Source of the DNA: Collinsella sp.
GTDB lineage: Bacteria; Actinomycetota; Coriobacteriia; Coriobacteriales; Coriobacteriaceae
Assembly (NCBI GenBank): GCA_019414325.1
Contig: DXMG01000006.1
Coordinates: forward strand, 4,474 to 59,347
Direction: 5' to 3'
Length of the DNA: 54,874 bases
Shown here: one piece after another, positions 18,203-26,049 of the stretch
Position numbering within the stretch: position 1 is the stretch's first letter
Layout: the number at the start of each line of letters is the position of its first letter
Notes under the pieces: generated by a model
Told to the model about the DNA's origin: nothing
The model's input: the letters and a program-made list of their open reading frames with translations, nothing else
Databases searched by the model: none
Position numbers and translations under genes: made by a program

Positions 18203-18880
18203 TCACTCAAAATCTTCTTGGCCCAAATCGGCATATAGCCTGCGTTTGCGAATGTAGCCGAGCACGGACTCGCTCGTAAGATAGCGCACGCTCATGCCGC
18301 GGGCAACTCGTTTACGAATGTTCGTCGAGCTGATCGCCAGCGCCGGAATCTGAATATAGCGCACGTCGAACGGCAGTCCCGACTCTTTGATTCGGGCACG
18401 CGCCGTATCGATATCAAAGCCCGGTCGCGTCGCAGCAATAAAGGTGGCAAGCTCAGCGATTCGTTCGGCATCATGCCAGGTCACAATATCGATAATCGCG
18501 TCGGCGCCCGTAATAAAGTAGAGCTTTACCTGCGGCGGGTAAAAGTCGCGAAGGGCATGAAGCGTATCGGCCGTATAGGTTACGCCCGGACGGTCGATCT
18601 CGAACCGGCTCGCCAAAAAGGCCGGGTTCGCGGCGGTGGCGAGGACCGTCATGGCGTAACGGTCCTCGGCAGGCGTCACCGGCTTGTCAAGCTTAAAGGC
18701 AGGAGAGCCCGCCGGCATAAAGAGCACAGCGTCCAAATCGAGCGACTCGCGCGCCTGCTCGGCGGTCACCAGGTGCCCGTAATGGATGGGATCAAAGGTG
18801 CCACCCATAATGCCGAGCCTAAACTCCTGCCCGTCCTCTAGAGGAAGCTCGGGCAGACCGATTCCACCGCGCAGCGACAT
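18203..18880 (-). CDS. nadD: Nicotinate-nucleotide adenylyltransferase
   Basis: NadD forms deamido-NAD from nicotinate mononucleotide and ATP. The 225-residue product has the nucleotidyltransferase motif IMGGTFDPIHYGHL (about 24-37) with the HxGH-type HYGH, then FMPAGSPAFK, YFITGADAIIDIVTWHDAERI and the ISSTNIRKRV motif that binds ATP phosphates. A ~20-residue leader precedes the Rossmann start. ATG at 18880 lies 3 nt after the obgE stop, so translation is probably coupled. Confidence 0.96.
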   Translation of the reverse strand: MSLRGGIGLPELPLEDGQEFRLGIMGGTFDPIHYGHLVTAEQARESLDLDAVLFMPAGSPAFKLDKPVTPAEDRYAMTVLATAANPAFLASRFEIDRPGVTYTADTLHALRDFYPPQVKLYFITGADAIIDIVTWHDAERIAELATFIAATRPGFDIDTARARIKESGLPFDVRYIQIPALAISSTNIRKRVARGMSVRYLTSESVLGYIRKRRLYADLGQEDFE

Positions 18881-18883
18881 GGC

Positions 18884-20350
18884 TTACTCGCCCTCCGAGG
18901 TCTCGGTATCGCCCGCGGCATCCGCCGCATCGACAACCTCGACGCCCTCATCCGCAGCATCGGCCACGTCAATGGCTTCAACGGCAACGTCCTCGCCAGC
19001 ATCCTCGAGCTCCTCGTACTCCGAGAAGTCCTCGGCGCCCTCAAAGTCAAAGGCGCGCTGGCAAATGCGGACCTCGTCGCCCGCACGGCAACCGGCCTTC
19101 TCGAGCGCGTCGTCAACACCCATACGCGCAAACTTATGCTGCAGGTAAATGACGGCTTCCTCGTTTTCCCAGTCGGTCTGGATGACCATACGCTCAATGG
19201 CACGACCGACCACGCGGAAGGCACCGGGCTCTTCCTGAACAATGCGGAAACGCTTCTCGCGCTGCAGGCGACGGCGCTCCCACTCCTCGTCGCGCAGATC
19301 GACCGGCTCATCAGAGACCGACAGCTCGGCGCGAAGCTTAGCCACCTGCTCGCCCACGGCAAGCATCAGCGTGTTGAGACCGGCGCCCGTCACGGCGGAC
19401 ACGGCAAAGAACATATGTCCATCGTCGAGCGCTGCGCGCTTGAGGTCGGCAATCTTGTCGGCCGTGCCCGGCGCATCGCACTTGTTGGCAACGACGATCT
19501 GCGGACGCTCCGAAAGCTCGGCGCCATACTGCTCGAGCTCGCGGTTGATGATGTGGTAATCCTCGACCGGATCGCGATCCTCAAAACCACCCGTCATGTC
19601 GACGACGTGCATGATCAGGGCCGTACGCTCAATGTGGCGCAGGAACTGGTGACCCAGGCCCTTACCCTCGCTCGCGCCTTCGATAAGACCGGGGACGTCG
19701 GCAACGACGTAAGAATATTCACCGGAACGCACCATGCCGAGGTTCGGCACGAGCGTGGTAAACGGGTAGTCAGCAATCTTGGGACGGGCGGCACTCATGC
19801 GCGCGATGAGCGATGACTTACCCACGGAGGGAAAGCCCACGAGCGCGGCATCGGCCATAAGCTTCATCTCGAGCTCGATCCAGTGCTCCTCGGCCGGTTC
19901 GCCCAACTGAGCAAAGGCCGGAGCGCGACGCACCGACGTCACAAAGTGCGTGTTGCCCAGACCGCCGGCACCGCCGGGCGCCACGACGACGCGCTCGCCG
20001 TCGTGCACCAGGTCGGCAATCTCAAACATCGGGGTCTGCGTCTCGGGATCGAGCTCGCGCACCACGGTACCCATAGGGACCTTGAGAATCAGGTCCTCGC
20101 CGCTCTTGCCGTTACGACGGGCACCCTGCCCGTGCGTGCCGCGCTCGGCGCGAAAGTGATGCTTAAAGCGGTAATCGATCAGCGAAGACAGCTGAGCATC
20201 GGCCTGGATGACGACATTGCCGCCACGACCGCCGTCGCCGCCATCGGGGCCGCCCTTGGGGACAAATGCCTCGCGCCTAAACGACATGCATCCGGCTCCG
20301 CCGTCGCCGCCGCACACGTTAATGCGGCTGATATCGGTGAACTGTGACAA
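18884..20350 (-). CDS. obgE: GTPase ObgE/CgtA
   Basis: Obg is an essential GTPase in 50S maturation and stress control. The 488-residue product has the glycine-rich Obg fold (residues 1-160, CGGDGGAGCMSFRREAFVPKGG). The G domain follows, with P-loop GFPSVGKSS (about 172-180), DVPGLIEGASEGKGLG and the NKCD motif. Next come an OCT domain (about 340-425) and a very acidic tail of ~55 residues rich in Glu, Asp and Ala. The start is TTG at 20350, eight bases after AGGAGG. That ribosome binding site sits directly behind the T-run of the rpmA terminator. Confidence 0.96.
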   Translation of the reverse strand: MSQFTDISRINVCGGDGGAGCMSFRREAFVPKGGPDGGDGGRGGNVVIQADAQLSSLIDYRFKHHFRAERGTHGQGARRNGKSGEDLILKVPMGTVVRELDPETQTPMFEIADLVHDGERVVVAPGGAGGLGNTHFVTSVRRAPAFAQLGEPAEEHWIELEMKLMADAALVGFPSVGKSSLIARMSAARPKIADYPFTTLVPNLGMVRSGEYSYVVADVPGLIEGASEGKGLGHQFLRHIERTALIMHVVDMTGGFEDRDPVEDYHIINRELEQYGAELSERPQIVVANKCDAPGTADKIADLKRAALDDGHMFFAVSAVTGAGLNTLMLAVGEQVAKLRAELSVSDEPVDLRDEEWERRRLQREKRFRIVQEEPGAFRVVGRAIERMVIQTDWENEEAVIYLQHKFARMGVDDALEKAGCRAGDEVRICQRAFDFEGAEDFSEYEELEDAGEDVAVEAIDVADAADEGVEVVDAADAAGDTETSEGE

Positions 20351-20366
20351 CAGAATCGCCTCCTAC

Positions 20367-20410
20367 AAAAAAGAGGGAGACCCTTGAATCCTAAAATTCA
20401 AGTGCCTCCC
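20367..20410 (-). terminator. Intrinsic terminator between rpmA and obgE
   Basis: On the minus strand a 15-bp stem with two mismatches (20375-20389 with 20396-20410) is followed directly by TTTTTT. The stem ends 25 nt past the rpmA stop and the T-run ends 4 nt before the obgE ribosome binding site. Readthrough or a hidden promoter must therefore supply obgE. Confidence 0.85.
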
Positions 20411-20435
20411 ACATATGTGCTCTATGAAGGGTGAA

Positions 20436-20693
20436 TTACGCGTTCGCGAGCGGGCGTACGCTGACCCTGTGCTTGATACCCTTGTGGAACTCAACGGTAC
20501 CGTCGACCAGCGCGAACAGCGTGTCGTCCTTACCACGGCCAACGTTCTCACCCGGGTGGATGTGCGTGCCGTGCTGACGGACGAGAATCGTGCCCGTGGT
20601 TACCGTCTGGCCGGCATAGCGCTTCGTGCCAAGGCGCTGACCGCGGGAGTCACGGCCATTACGGGAGGAACCGAGTCCTTTTTTGTGTGCCAT
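20436..20693 (-). CDS. rpmA: 50S ribosomal protein L27
   Basis: L27 reaches the peptidyl-transferase centre of the ribosome. The 85-residue product has the full family sequence: MAHKKGLGSSRNGRDSRGQRLG, then KRYAGQTVTTGTILVRQHGT, HPGENVGRGKDDTLFALVDG and VEFHKG (the first given in part). The N-terminus starts directly with MAHKKG, so there is no cleavable leader of the Firmicutes type. It follows rplU by 33 nt in the usual rplU-rpmA pair. Confidence 0.97.
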   Translation of the reverse strand: MAHKKGLGSSRNGRDSRGQRLGTKRYAGQTVTTGTILVRQHGTHIHPGENVGRGKDDTLFALVDGTVEFHKGIKHRVSVRPLANA

Positions 20694-20726
20694 TGTGTAT
20701 ACCTACTCTTTCGTTACGAGTGTAAT

Positions 20727-21101
20727 CTACTCGGCGACGGGAGCCTCGGCAACAGCCTCGGCCTCTGCCTTGACAGCCTTCTTGGCGCGGGACGTAGCCT
20801 GGACCTTCACGATCTTCAGCTTGGTGAGCTGCTGACGGTGACCCTTCAGACGACGATAGCGCTTACGCTTGTGGAACTTGAAGACCAGCTGCTTCTCGCC
20901 CTTGAACTGCTCAACGATCTGAGCGGTAACCTTGGCCTTGGCCAGCTTGTCGGGATCGGTGACGATCTTCTTACCATCGTTGAGGAAGATAACCGGCAGG
21001 GTGACCTTGTCGCCCTCATTGCCCTCGATCTTCTCGACGGTGATGACATCGTCGGTGGCGACCTTGTACTGCTTGCCGCCCGTGTTAACGATTGCGTACA
21101 T
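20727..21101 (-). CDS. rplU: 50S ribosomal protein L21
   Basis: L21 binds 23S rRNA domain II. The sequence MYAIVNTGGKQYKV, then VEKIEGNEGDKVTLPVIFLNDG, FKFHKRKRYRRLKGHRQQLT and LKIVKV is diagnostic (quoted in parts). The length of 124 residues includes a C-terminal tail of ~20 residues rich in Ala, Glu and Lys. ATG at 21101 begins the conserved N-terminus; the seven codons upstream are rejected. AAGGG lies 9 nt before it. It lies downstream of the radical-SAM pair, as in many Gram-positives. Confidence 0.97.
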   Translation of the reverse strand: MYAIVNTGGKQYKVATDDVITVEKIEGNEGDKVTLPVIFLNDGKKIVTDPDKLAKAKVTAQIVEQFKGEKQLVFKFHKRKRYRRLKGHRQQLTKLKIVKVQATSRAKKAVKAEAEAVAEAPVAE

Positions 21102-21168
21102 GTTTACTTGCCCTTCATGCATCAGTTAGTGCAACAGCCGAATATAGTAGCAGGCGAAAATACCCCCG

Positions 21169-21981
21169 TCAACGAGTATGTGGAGCAAATCCACAAGTTC
21201 GCACAGGTATGGGGCTGACGAGTCGGCCCTCGTCGTCCTCGCATGCTTGATTCTGACGCTCGACATCGTAGGAGCAGATGGTCACGAGGTCTTGCATACC
21301 GGTGGAAACAATAGGTGCATCCACGCCCGGGGTCAAGCCCTGCAACAAAACATCAGCAGCAGAAAGCAAAATTTCCGGACGCATAGAGCCCTCGTTGTCG
21401 GCATGGGTGTCGAGCATGAGCACCAAATGGTCCGGGCGCTCCCCCGCCGTGAGCTCATAGCCAACGAGCGTGTGATCCAAATCCAAGCGCTTGCTCTTTT
21501 TGCCGCGCGCGTAGTCGATGCCATGATCCGCGCGCAGCGTGTCGATCGCACGACGCACCTCGTCGGCGCTTACGGGCGCCTCGGGATCCAGGTGTAAGTC
21601 GATGCGATACGACAGGCGCGTGAGCTGCGCCGTCAATGCCGGCGTGCGCACGTCGATGTACGCCGCCTCGATGGGCGCCAGATCGGCCGGAGACGCCGCA
21701 GCCAGGCGCTCAAACGCCTCGTCGAGCGCCACGAACTCGGTCATAAACAGGTCATACCACTCGCAGGTCGACGACGTACCAACCGGTAGCGCCGAAGAGA
21801 AGCCCACGCGCATGTGCGGAGAGAAGCCCTGCGTGACGGCATAGGGAAGTCCCGCACGGCGCACGATGCGCTCAATGGTATGGATCACTTCGAGATGGCC
21901 CAGGTACTTAAGGCGATCGCGCTTGCCATAGCGAACACGAAGTCTAAAGAGCGTGGGGTTGTCGGTCAGGCGCTCACTCAT
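21169..21981 (-). CDS. TIGR03936/DUF2344 radical-SAM-linked protein
   Basis: This 270-residue protein has the DUF2344 pattern: FRLRVRYGKRDRLKYLGHLEVIHTIERIVRRAGLPYAVTQGFSPHMRVGFSSALPVGTSS (seen from residue 11, quoted here for position only in parts such as YLGHLE and QGFSPHMR). The exact function is unknown. Family members almost always follow, or are fused to, a radical-SAM protein like the gene just upstream, whose stop overlaps this ATG by ATGA. That coupling suggests the two act as one enzyme system, possibly on RNA or the ribosome given the location before rplU-rpmA. The C-terminal ~60 residues (after GLTPGVDAP) are less conserved. Confidence 0.88.
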   Translation of the reverse strand: MSERLTDNPTLFRLRVRYGKRDRLKYLGHLEVIHTIERIVRRAGLPYAVTQGFSPHMRVGFSSALPVGTSSTCEWYDLFMTEFVALDEAFERLAAASPADLAPIEAAYIDVRTPALTAQLTRLSYRIDLHLDPEAPVSADEVRRAIDTLRADHGIDYARGKKSKRLDLDHTLVGYELTAGERPDHLVLMLDTHADNEGSMRPEILLSAADVLLQGLTPGVDAPIVSTGMQDLVTICSYDVERQNQACEDDEGRLVSPIPVRTCGFAPHTR

Positions 21982-23855
21982 GCGCGATCACCCATCAATA
22001 CATTCTTGGCGTGGAGCGTGGGGCAGATCCCGCAGCCGGTGCACGACGTACGGGTGCAGTCGGGAGTCGTGACGCCCTCGAGCGAGCGACGGTACTCGCG
22101 CTCGAGGAAACCGCGCGTGCAGCCGGGGCTCACATGCTCCCACGGCAGGCGCCAGTCCAACTCGTAGGGCAGGTGCACGAGCTCATTGAGGTCGATGCCG
22201 TTTTTGGCAGCAGCCTCCTTCCAGTTATCGAGCGAGAAATGCTCTACCCAGGCGTCAAAGCGAGAGCCCGAGCGCCAAGCATCGATGATGACGGGCGTCA
22301 TGTCGCGACCGGCGCGGGACAGCGCGGCCTCGATGAGCGAAGTCTCGGCATCGTGGTAATGCACGCGGACGGCACGGTTGCGAACGCTCGTGATAAGCAG
22401 CTTCTGGCGACGCTTGACGTCGTCGTAGTCGAGCTGCGGGCACCACTGGAACGGCGTGGCGGCCTTGGGGATAAAGACCGAAACCGAGATGGACACCGAG
22501 ATCGAGCCGCGACGAGCCTTGGGCACCACGGAACGACCGAGCTCCAGCACGTGATCGGCCAGATTGGCGATGGCCACGATGTCCTCGTCGCGCTCGCCGG
22601 GAAGGCCCATCATAAAGTAGAGCTTCATGCGGTTCCAGCCGGCCTCGAAGGCCGCCTTGGCCGCACGGTCCAGGTCCTCCTCGGTCACGTTCTTGTTAAT
22701 GATGTCGCGCATGCGCTGGCTGCCGGCCTCGGGCGCGAACGTCAGTCCGCCCTTCTTTTCGCCGGCGACCGACTCGGCCATATCCACGCCAAACGAATCC
22801 AGGCGCTGCGACGGAATAGACACGCGAATACCCGTATCCTCCAGGCGACGGTTGAGCCTGCCGAGCACGTCGCGAATGCAGGAGTGGTCGGTCGTGGAGA
22901 GCGAGGTCAGCGACACCTCGTCATAGCCAGTCTTTTCCAGACCCTGAATCACCGACGAGACAATCTGGTCGGCCGAGCGCTCGCGCACCGGGCGATACGT
23001 CATGCCAGCCTGGCAAAAACGACAGCCGCGGGCGCAGCCGCGCAGGATCTCGATAGACAGGCGGTCGTGGACCAGCTGCGCATAGGGCACGCACGACTGC
23101 GACAGCGGATTCGTGGCGCCGAAATCCTCGACGACGCGCTTGTAGACCACGGTCGGCGCATCCTTGCCCTCACGCGGCACGGTGTAGCCATGCGGCGAGC
23201 AGGGCTCGTCGTGACGAACCTCATAGAGCGACGGCACGTAGTTGCCACCAATGGATGCAAGCTGCTCAACAATCTGCGCGCGCGGGACTCCTTCGTCGCG
23301 CAGGCGGCGATGCAGCTGGCAGGTCTCGAGCAGCGATTCCTCGCCCTCGCCGATGAGGATGGCATCGAAGAAGGCCGCGTACGGCTCGGGGTTGTACACC
23401 GAGGGGCCGCCGGCGATGATGATGGGGTCGTCTTCACCTCGGTCGGCCGCTAACAGCGGAATGCCAGCGAGGTCGAGTGCCTCAAGGAAGTTCGTCACCG
23501 CCATCTCGTGCGGCACATGCAGGCCGACGATATCAAACGAAGCGACCGGCGCTGCACCCTCGAGCGAGAGCAGCGGAATGCCTGCCTCGCGCATAGCGTC
23601 ACCCATATCGGGCCACGGCACATAGCCACGCTCGCAGGAGATGCCCTCGGCCTGGTTAAGGATGTTGTAGAGGATGGCGATACCCTGGTTGGGCAGACCA
23701 ACCTCGTACACATCCGGGTAGATCAGGCAGCAACGGTAGTCGGCATCGGCCTTGGAAAGCGTGCCCCACTCGTGATCGATATAGCGACTCGGCTTTTCGA
23801 CCTTGGCGAGCAACGGCTCAATTAAATGAAAACAATCTTGGTACGGAACGCGCAA
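21978..23855 (-). CDS. TIGR03960 family B12-binding-like/radical SAM protein
   Basis: The 625-residue product has an N-terminal cobalamin-binding-like region (CLIYPDVYEVGLPNQGIAIL; GLHVPHEMAVTNFLEALDLAG). A radical-SAM core follows with the cluster motif RGCARGCRFCQAG (three cysteines in CxxxCxxC). The C-terminal part carries several cysteines (PDCTRTSCTGCGICP), perhaps a second metal site. The reaction catalysed is not established. It is tightly coupled to the DUF2344 gene. The start is TTG at 23855, seven bases after AGGGG, and gives the conserved FHLIEPLLAKVEKPSRYID N-terminus. Confidence 0.9.
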   Translation of the reverse strand: MRVPYQDCFHLIEPLLAKVEKPSRYIDHEWGTLSKADADYRCCLIYPDVYEVGLPNQGIAILYNILNQAEGISCERGYVPWPDMGDAMREAGIPLLSLEGAAPVASFDIVGLHVPHEMAVTNFLEALDLAGIPLLAADRGEDDPIIIAGGPSVYNPEPYAAFFDAILIGEGEESLLETCQLHRRLRDEGVPRAQIVEQLASIGGNYVPSLYEVRHDEPCSPHGYTVPREGKDAPTVVYKRVVEDFGATNPLSQSCVPYAQLVHDRLSIEILRGCARGCRFCQAGMTYRPVRERSADQIVSSVIQGLEKTGYDEVSLTSLSTTDHSCIRDVLGRLNRRLEDTGIRVSIPSQRLDSFGVDMAESVAGEKKGGLTFAPEAGSQRMRDIINKNVTEEDLDRAAKAAFEAGWNRMKLYFMMGLPGERDEDIVAIANLADHVLELGRSVVPKARRGSISVSISVSVFIPKAATPFQWCPQLDYDDVKRRQKLLITSVRNRAVRVHYHDAETSLIEAALSRAGRDMTPVIIDAWRSGSRFDAWVEHFSLDNWKEAAAKNGIDLNELVHLPYELDWRLPWEHVSPGCTRGFLEREYRRSLEGVTTPDCTRTSCTGCGICPTLHAKNVLMGDRA

Positions 23856-23865
23856 CGGAAAACCC

Positions 23866-24795
23866 CTAAGCAGCGAGATCTGATGCGTCCTGGTAGGACG
23901 CCATAGGACGGGTAGCGCCCGCGACCGTGGTCACAAGATCGCGAACGCGGGAAAACGTGGCAGTGACCACCTCATTGGCACGGCTGTAGTCGACATCGCG
24001 CTCGTAGAGCGAAACGAGCGCACGGCCCATGCCATAGGTGCCCGCGGCAGCAGTGAGCGCCTTGACGGCAAACCCAATATGCGGCGTCTGCTTGACGAGC
24101 GCGCGGGTGACCGCGCGAATCACAAGACCGCCGGCAAGCACGCCCGCGACCTCGTAGCCACGCTCGGGTTTAATGCCGCGTCCAAAGACGGCAGCGAGCT
24201 CAAAGAGCATGCCCACCTGCGCCAGCGCCATAACGGGATAATCGGCGCCCGGCAAAAACACCAGCGCACCGGTCGCCATATTGGTGAGCGCGCACGAGGT
24301 GATGATACGGTTGGCCGCCGCGATGCGCATGAAGGCAAAGTTCGCCGCAAAAGCCGTTTCCTTGTCGGTGCGATCGAGAATCCAGCGGGCAAGCGTCTCG
24401 AGCAGATACGTCTTATCGATTGCCGCTACCACGCCGAGCATGGGCGTGGACTCCTCGATAAACGGCACCTCCACAGCAGACTCGGCAAGCACGCACACGG
24501 GCGCGCCGGCGATCACGAGCTCCTGCACGGCACTCTCCAAGCGGTCGGAACCACACGAGAGCACCAGCACCACATCGGTATCGGTCTTTGGAGCAATTCG
24601 CTCCTCCCCCAGACGCTCGACGCGCACAATGCCCGAGGTCGTCTGCGGCACAAAGGCGTCACGCACCGTCTCGGCCAGAAAGCGCGAGGCGGACGAATCC
24701 AGATAGACCGAGACGCGCACCGGCGTATCGGAATCCTTCTTAACGGACGCGCCCATCTTAAAAGCGCGGGTCAGCTTATCTACGGGAATTTTCAT
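23866..24795 (-). CDS. Uncharacterised DUF697-like membrane protein
   Basis: I do not recognise a named family with certainty. The 309-residue product has a soluble N-terminal half (residues 1-150). This half contains a beta-strand pattern DTDVVLVLSCGSDRLESAVQ and AGAPVCVLAESAVEVPF that suggests a Rossmann-like regulatory fold. A hydrophobic C-terminal half follows: NRIITSCALTNMATGALVFLPGADYPVMALAQVGMLFELAAVFG, here noted by position (~160-203). The glycine-rich, GADYP-containing helices resemble DUF697 domains found next to GTPase modules, but no GTPase motif is seen. ATG at 24795 follows GGAGGGG. It lies between rodA and the radical-SAM gene, so it may belong to the cell-elongation transcript. 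Confidence 0.6.
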   Translation of the reverse strand: MKIPVDKLTRAFKMGASVKKDSDTPVRVSVYLDSSASRFLAETVRDAFVPQTTSGIVRVERLGEERIAPKTDTDVVLVLSCGSDRLESAVQELVIAGAPVCVLAESAVEVPFIEESTPMLGVVAAIDKTYLLETLARWILDRTDKETAFAANFAFMRIAAANRIITSCALTNMATGALVFLPGADYPVMALAQVGMLFELAAVFGRGIKPERGYEVAGVLAGGLVIRAVTRALVKQTPHIGFAVKALTAAAGTYGMGRALVSLYERDVDYSRANEVVTATFSRVRDLVTTVAGATRPMASYQDASDLAA

Positions 24796-24813
24796 AGCAA
24801 ACCCCTCCAGCGG

Positions 24814-26040
24814 TTACGCGGCGCCCGAACGATGCCGCCATATGGATTGTACGATACCCACCGTCAGCAGCTGAATCATCATCGAAGACGAACCGAAGCT
24901 AATAAACGGTAGCGGAATACCGGTAATCGGCATCATGCCGATGCACATGCCGATGTTTTCGAAAGTCTGGAACGCCCACATGCCAACGATGCCCACACAC
25001 GAAAGACGCAAAAACAGCGACTCGCACTTAAAGGCGACGCGAATCGTCGAAAAGATCAGCAGCACGTAGAGGCACAGGAGCAAAAAGGAACCGCAAAAGC
25101 CAAAGGTCTCGGACAGGAAGGCGAAGACGAAGTCGGTGTGGAACTCAGGCAGAAAGCCGCCGGCCGACTGCGTCGCATGCCCCAGGCCCTTACCAAAGAA
25201 GCCGCCCGAGCCAACGGCGATAAGCGACTGCTGCAGGTTGTAGGCATCGTCCGAATCGGCATTATCGGGGTCGATAAAGACCGTCAGGCGGTTCATCTGA
25301 TACTGCTTGATGAGCACATCGTGGCCGAGCAACGAATCAAAGACCGAATCGAGCGCCAGGACGAGGGCCACCAGGCCCACAAGCAGGGCCAGGGTCGACA
25401 GCACCCATTCGCGGCGCGCACCGCTCATGCAGATGACGATGGCGCCCGAGACCAGCACGACCAGGCCCGAGCCCAGGTCGCCCATGGCAACGACGGCCAA
25501 AAACGGGATGGACAGCATGCCGCAGAGCTTGACGTAGTCGCGAACGGTATCGATGCGGCCGTTATACTGCGAGCCAAGCGTGGCGATAAAGAAGATGGTG
25601 ATGAGCTTGGCAAGCTCGACCGGCTGGAATGTCAAGCCGATACCGGGAATCTTGATCCAGCCTGTCATGCCCAGACCGCCCGTATAGGACAGACCCGGAA
25701 TCTTGGGCGAGAAGATCACGATCAGGTCGATGACGAGCAACGCCGTCGAGAAATTGGAAATACCGCGCAGGTCGGAGCGCCAGACCAGCACCGCCAGCAC
25801 CGTGCCGATGCCAATTCCCAGCAGATGGCGTGAGAACGAAGCATCGGCCTTAAACTGCGAAGCCGACCAGATAATGATGGCACCGTAGGCGACGAGCGCC
25901 ACTGTAGCCACGAGCACACCGATATGGACCTTTTGGCGAAACGTGCCGCGCGAGGCCGAAAGTTGCTTGTTGACGCGGTCCAGGCTGCTGCGAGAGCCGG
26001 TCTTGGTTGAACGGAACAGATCCGCCGGAGAAAAATCCAT
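24814..26040 (-). CDS. rodA: Rod shape-determining protein RodA (SEDS glycosyltransferase)
   Basis: RodA polymerises lipid II into glycan strands in the elongasome, working with PBP2. The 408-residue product has a ~37-residue cytoplasmic N-terminus and about ten membrane helices. Family features are TGWIKIPGIGLTFQPVELAKL, QQSLIAVGSGGFFGKGLG, LPEFHTDFVFAFLSETFGF and GMMPITGIPLPFISFGSSSM (quoted in parts). FtsW is the alternative SEDS member, but the adjacent mrdA-mreDCB genes favour RodA. ATG at 26040 follows AGGAGG. It starts 9 nt after mrdA. Confidence 0.94.
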   Translation of the reverse strand: MDFSPADLFRSTKTGSRSSLDRVNKQLSASRGTFRQKVHIGVLVATVALVAYGAIIIWSASQFKADASFSRHLLGIGIGTVLAVLVWRSDLRGISNFSTALLVIDLIVIFSPKIPGLSYTGGLGMTGWIKIPGIGLTFQPVELAKLITIFFIATLGSQYNGRIDTVRDYVKLCGMLSIPFLAVVAMGDLGSGLVVLVSGAIVICMSGARREWVLSTLALLVGLVALVLALDSVFDSLLGHDVLIKQYQMNRLTVFIDPDNADSDDAYNLQQSLIAVGSGGFFGKGLGHATQSAGGFLPEFHTDFVFAFLSETFGFCGSFLLLCLYVLLIFSTIRVAFKCESLFLRLSCVGIVGMWAFQTFENIGMCIGMMPITGIPLPFISFGSSSMMIQLLTVGIVQSIWRHRSGAA

Positions 26041-26049
26041 CGCAACCTC

